From the NCBI RefSeq assembly GCF_028898945.1, contig NZ_CP118607.1, positions 2,590,001 through 2,654,000 on the forward strand: a stretch of DNA of 64,000 nt, read 5' to 3'. This document shows, piece by piece, positions 61,220 to 64,000 of the stretch. How positions within the stretch are numbered: the stretch's first letter is position 1; every line of letters starts with the position of its first letter. The position numbers were made by a program, and so were the translations under genes. A model generated the notes under the pieces. The model searched no databases, had not been told where the DNA came from, and saw only the letters and a program-made list of their open reading frames with translations. The DNA comes from Pseudomonas sp. PSKL.D1 (lineage in GTDB: Bacteria > Pseudomonadota > Gammaproteobacteria > Pseudomonadales > Pseudomonadaceae).

Positions 61220-63715
61220 TCAGTTGAGCCCGCGCACTTCGATTTCCACGCGCCGGTTGGGCTCCAGGCACTTGATCAGCTGTGCCCGGGGTTGCTGCAT
61301 GTCGCAGTTCACCAGCGGTTTGAGGCTGCCTTCGCCTCGCGCGTCCACCAGTTCGGCAGGCACACCTTTGCCGACCAGGTAGGTACGAATGGTCTGAGCC
61401 CGTTGCCTGGAAACCTGCAGGTTGCCTTGGCGGTCGCCAAGCTGGTCGGCGTGGCCCGATATGACGATCTTGCCGATGTTGGGGGTGTTCAGCAGCTTGC
61501 CGGCGATTGCGCTCAGCTGGTTCTGGCCCTCGCTTTTCAGGCTCTGGAAGTCGGCACGGCCGAAGGCGAACAGGGTGTCGGACTCCAGCGTGATGGTTTC
61601 GATCGAGCGCAGCGTCTGAGCCTGGAGGCTGTTGATGTAGTTGCGCGAACTGGACGTCAGGAACGCGTTGTCGAGAATGCGCGGCACATCCGCCTCAGGC
61701 AATTGCTCGCTGTAGAAGGCGATTTGCCGGCTTGCATACACATAGTCCTGATTGCCTCCTGTTTCGCTGCTGGCAGCGGCCAGGTTTTTGCCGGTCTGGC
61801 GGGTGATGGCCGGGTACCAGTAGTCCGGCAGGCGCGCCTTGAGCAGCGCTGCATCGGTTTTTTCGCGCGGGGTGGACGACAGCATCGTGTAGGTGTCCAG
61901 GGTGCGCTTGCCAAAATCGGCAATCGACTGGGCGCGGTTGTCATGGGGCAGGGCTTCAGCCTCGACACTGTCCACGCCTTGTACCGGCTTCAGCGTAGGG
62001 GTGTTGCGTTGGTACACCTCGAACCGGGTCAGCAGGTACAAGGTGCGGGTCAGGTTGTCCGCGGTCGGCTTGAGCATCACGCTCTGCAGGGTCGCGAAGT
62101 AACGGCTGCGCAGGTGGGGCTCCACGTCGTGGCCGTGATACAGGCCCAGGCGCATGCCCAGTGGCACGCCCTGTTCGTGGTGCTGTTGGTAATAATGAGC
62201 TGCCCAAAAGCGCAAGCGGTCGAGGCTGCGCCAGGCGGTGTACTGGCCAGCGGCGGCTTTGTCTTCGGCCTTGGCCTGGGCCAGTTCGCTGGCAATGCTG
62301 GCCAGGGTGGCGCGGTTGTTCAGGTACGACCAGCCCCACAGGCTGCACAGCATCAGGCCCGCCAGCCCGGCGGCGCCCACCCAGGTAGCTTTGCGGCGGC
62401 GTTCGCGCTGGTTGCTGGTGTACAGGGCCACCAGGTGCTGGTCAGGAATGATCACCTTGCGGAACAGGCTGTTGATGAACAGCGGTGCAGGCTGGCTACC
62501 TGCGGCCATCGCACTTTCATCCTGTTGCAGGGCAAAACGGTCGGCTACCTGCTGGCCGTGGCTGCCCCAAAGGGCTTCGTCAGCTTGCAGCGCCGCGGTG
62601 AAGTAAAAGCCGCGCAGCAGTTCGGCAGGCTGATAAGGGTTGGCCCGCAGCAGGCTGGCCACGAATTGCTGCAGGCGCGGCTTGAGCGCGGCCAGTTCCA
62701 GCGGGAAGCGGTAGGCGGCGTTGTTTTGCCGGGTTACCTGGATGTCCTGCTGCACCAACTGCCGGCTGGCGACCTGCTGCCAGTAACCGGTCAGCTCGTC
62801 CATCGCCTTGCCGAAGCGCTGGCCCCAGTCAGCGTGTTCGTAGCCTTTGTGGGAGAAAGTCTTGCCCATCACTTCACCGCGCGCGGCATCGTCCAGCTGG
62901 CGGTAGAAAGGGGTGAAGCCGGGGATCAGGTCGCACTTGGTGAACACCAGGTAGATCGGCAGGCGCACTTCGAGCAGGGCGCAGCTTTCCTGAATGCGTT
63001 CGCGCAGGCGTTTGGCCACGCGGTCCTGGTCTTCGGGCGAACCGTGCAGGATGTCGTCGATGCTCACGCTGACGATCAGGCCGTTGAGTGGCCGGCGCTG
63101 GCGATGCTGGCGCAGCAGTTGCAAAAAGCCGCGCCATTTGCCGGCTTCCTCGGGGCTGTTCATGTAGCGCCCGGCGGTGTCCAGCAGCACGGCTTCGGAG
63201 CTGAAGAACCAGTCACAGTTGCGTGTGCCACCCAGGCCAGACACTCGCGCACCTTCACGCTCGGCGTAGGGGAAGTTCAGGCCCGACTGCAGGATCATGG
63301 TGCTCTTGCCGGCAGCCGGCTGCCCGATCACCAGGTACCAGGGCAGGGCGTACAAGGCATCGTTGCCCGAAGTGCCTTGGGGTTTGTTGTTGTGCAGGCG
63401 CTCGATGCTCTGCAAAAGGCGCTCGCGCAACAGGCTGACCTCTTCGCGATCCGCCGGGGTGGCGTTGAGCACGGCCTGGTCGGCGTCGTCACGCAGCAGC
63501 CCTTCGAGGTTGTGGTGCTGGCCGGCGCCGCGGTACATCAGCAGCACGTAGCCCGCCGACAGCAGCAGGAACACACCGATACCCGCCAGCAGGCTGTGCA
63601 GCGAAGCAAAGCCCACGGCGCGGCCGATGGCCCACACCACGAAGATCGCCAGGAAGAACGCCACCCCCAGCAGGTAGGGTTGGTAACGCAGGCAGTAGTA
63701 CTTGATCTTGTTCAT
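61220..63715 (-). CDS. tssM: Short TssM (IcmF) with C-terminal OmpA-like peptidoglycan-binding domain
   Basis: 831 residues, clearly shorter than the usual ~1100-1200 of TssM. Two membrane helices (~14-36 and 40-61) precede the cytoplasmic GTPase-like domain with Walker A GQPAAGKST at 131-139 and VLLDTAGRYMNSPEE. A third helix (~430-455, GLAGLMLCSLWGWSYL) opens a periplasmic region, but instead of the full IcmF C-terminal domains the protein ends (~705-831) in an OmpA domain: IVISGHADQLGDRQGNLQVS and RQRAQTIRTYLVGKG, finishing NRRVEIEVRG. This anchor to peptidoglycan is usually supplied by TssL or a separate TagL protein. It overlaps the upstream gene by four bases. Confidence 0.9.
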   Translation of the reverse strand: MNKIKYYCLRYQPYLLGVAFFLAIFVVWAIGRAVGFASLHSLLAGIGVFLLLSAGYVLLMYRGAGQHHNLEGLLRDDADQAVLNATPADREEVSLLRERLLQSIERLHNNKPQGTSGNDALYALPWYLVIGQPAAGKSTMILQSGLNFPYAEREGARVSGLGGTRNCDWFFSSEAVLLDTAGRYMNSPEEAGKWRGFLQLLRQHRQRRPLNGLIVSVSIDDILHGSPEDQDRVAKRLRERIQESCALLEVRLPIYLVFTKCDLIPGFTPFYRQLDDAARGEVMGKTFSHKGYEHADWGQRFGKAMDELTGYWQQVASRQLVQQDIQVTRQNNAAYRFPLELAALKPRLQQFVASLLRANPYQPAELLRGFYFTAALQADEALWGSHGQQVADRFALQQDESAMAAGSQPAPLFINSLFRKVIIPDQHLVALYTSNQRERRRKATWVGAAGLAGLMLCSLWGWSYLNNRATLASIASELAQAKAEDKAAAGQYTAWRSLDRLRFWAAHYYQQHHEQGVPLGMRLGLYHGHDVEPHLRSRYFATLQSVMLKPTADNLTRTLYLLTRFEVYQRNTPTLKPVQGVDSVEAEALPHDNRAQSIADFGKRTLDTYTMLSSTPREKTDAALLKARLPDYWYPAITRQTGKNLAAASSETGGNQDYVYASRQIAFYSEQLPEADVPRILDNAFLTSSSRNYINSLQAQTLRSIETITLESDTLFAFGRADFQSLKSEGQNQLSAIAGKLLNTPNIGKIVISGHADQLGDRQGNLQVSRQRAQTIRTYLVGKGVPAELVDARGEGSLKPLVNCDMQQPRAQLIKCLEPNRRVEIEVRGLN

Positions 63716-64000
63716 ACAGGCGTCGCATCCAGCGCATCGACGAACTGGTCGATGATGTGTTCAAGAGGGCGGTCGTATTCGTAAGGGCGCGTCGGCTGCG
63801 CCAGAGGGCTCAACAGCTCCAGGTGCAGCCGGGCGTCGGCCGTACCGCTGAGCAGGCGATAGGCGCAGCTGGCATGGCGTGATGGGAAGCCATACAGGCG
63901 CGGGTGCATGAAATCGTCGGCCAGCAGGGTCACGGCCGGCACGCCGGAATGCCCGCTCATACGGGTCAGCCAGGTCAGCCAGAGGTCGGCCGTGGGGTTT
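63712..64000 (-). CDS. T6SS-associated gene upstream of tssM, 5' end outside window
   Basis: The reading frame is open to the window edge; an internal ATG lies at 63960, but codons before it (PTADLWLTWLTR) continue the frame, so the real start is beyond 64000. The visible 95 C-terminal residues contain GVPAVTLLADDFMHPRLYGF and EYDRPLEHIIDQFVDALDAT. No membrane segment is seen. The stop overlaps the tssM start (ATGA), so the gene is part of the T6SS operon. A TagF/ImpM-type regulator is one possibility by position, but I could not match a family motif in this fragment. Confidence 0.65.
   Translation of the reverse strand, partial: NPTADLWLTWLTRMSGHSGVPAVTLLADDFMHPRLYGFPSRHASCAYRLLSGTADARLHLELLSPLAQPTRPYEYDRPLEHIIDQFVDALDATPV

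Noticed and set aside
61196..63784. 862-codon plus-strand frame opposite tssM
   Set aside because: A shadow of the TssM gene: no recognisable domain, and the gene runs against the T6SS operon.

Overview
The window is high-GC chromosomal DNA from a fluorescent Pseudomonas, almost certainly of the P. putida group. The case rests on a CrcY-type RNA beside mvaB, a pobR-pobA pair a few kb away, REP repeats of the P. putida type, PvdQ, type VI secretion (T6SS) genes and TonB-receptor cell-surface signalling. I saw no rRNA, tRNA or CRISPR array.

Layout. 1-8.1 kb: an AraC regulator cut by the window edge, a UvrD-like ATPase, an AhpD-like protein, an MFS carrier with a convergent MocR regulator, a Gly/His-rich secreted protein split by a frameshift, a DUF2388 protein and a GNAT enzyme. 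8.3-12.7 kb: the most unusual block, two related ~580-residue helical proteins around a small exported cysteine-containing protein. It resembles multi-subunit alpha-helical pore-forming toxins but is not a family I can name. 12.7-19.4 kb: an orphan betaine-type binding protein, a subtilase without a signal peptide, a chemoreceptor and an ion/proton antiporter. 19.4-22 kb: an IS630 transposase remnant, an AT-richer orphan gene and a FecR lacking its sigma factor and receptor. 22.2-25.5 kb: a MarR-EmrA-EmrB efflux operon with a palindrome inside its promoter.

25.5-32.5 kb (minus strand): a T6SS effector operon in the order vgrG, tle3 phospholipase, tla3 adaptor, PAAR and a small membrane protein that may be the immunity factor. 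32.6-38.4 kb: a short-chain dehydrogenase, a hybrid histidine kinase, a second MocR-type regulator and ccoG. 38.5-40.4 kb: CrcY with its sigma-54 promoter and CbrB-like sites, then mvaB and a LiuR-like regulator. 40.5-41.9 kb: an IS110-family element between two inverted REP sequences, with a structured leader that could be a bridge RNA. 41.9-51.2 kb: pobR/pobA, xthA, a GNAT gene and tamA-tamB.

51.2-64 kb: a Mor-like regulator, a 62-residue membrane protein, a winged-helix protein, pvdQ, REP repeats, a FecI-FecR-TonB receptor system, and the start of a T6SS structural cluster (tssA, hcp, a TssM-OmpA fusion and one gene leaving the window).

Three links stand out. The pobA leader carries Crc/Hfq-type CA motifs while the RNA that titrates Hfq/Crc lies 4 kb away. 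The VgrG-Tle3 cargo operon is about 27 kb from the secretion genes that could fire it. PvdQ and the transducing TonB receptor both suggest iron acquisition.
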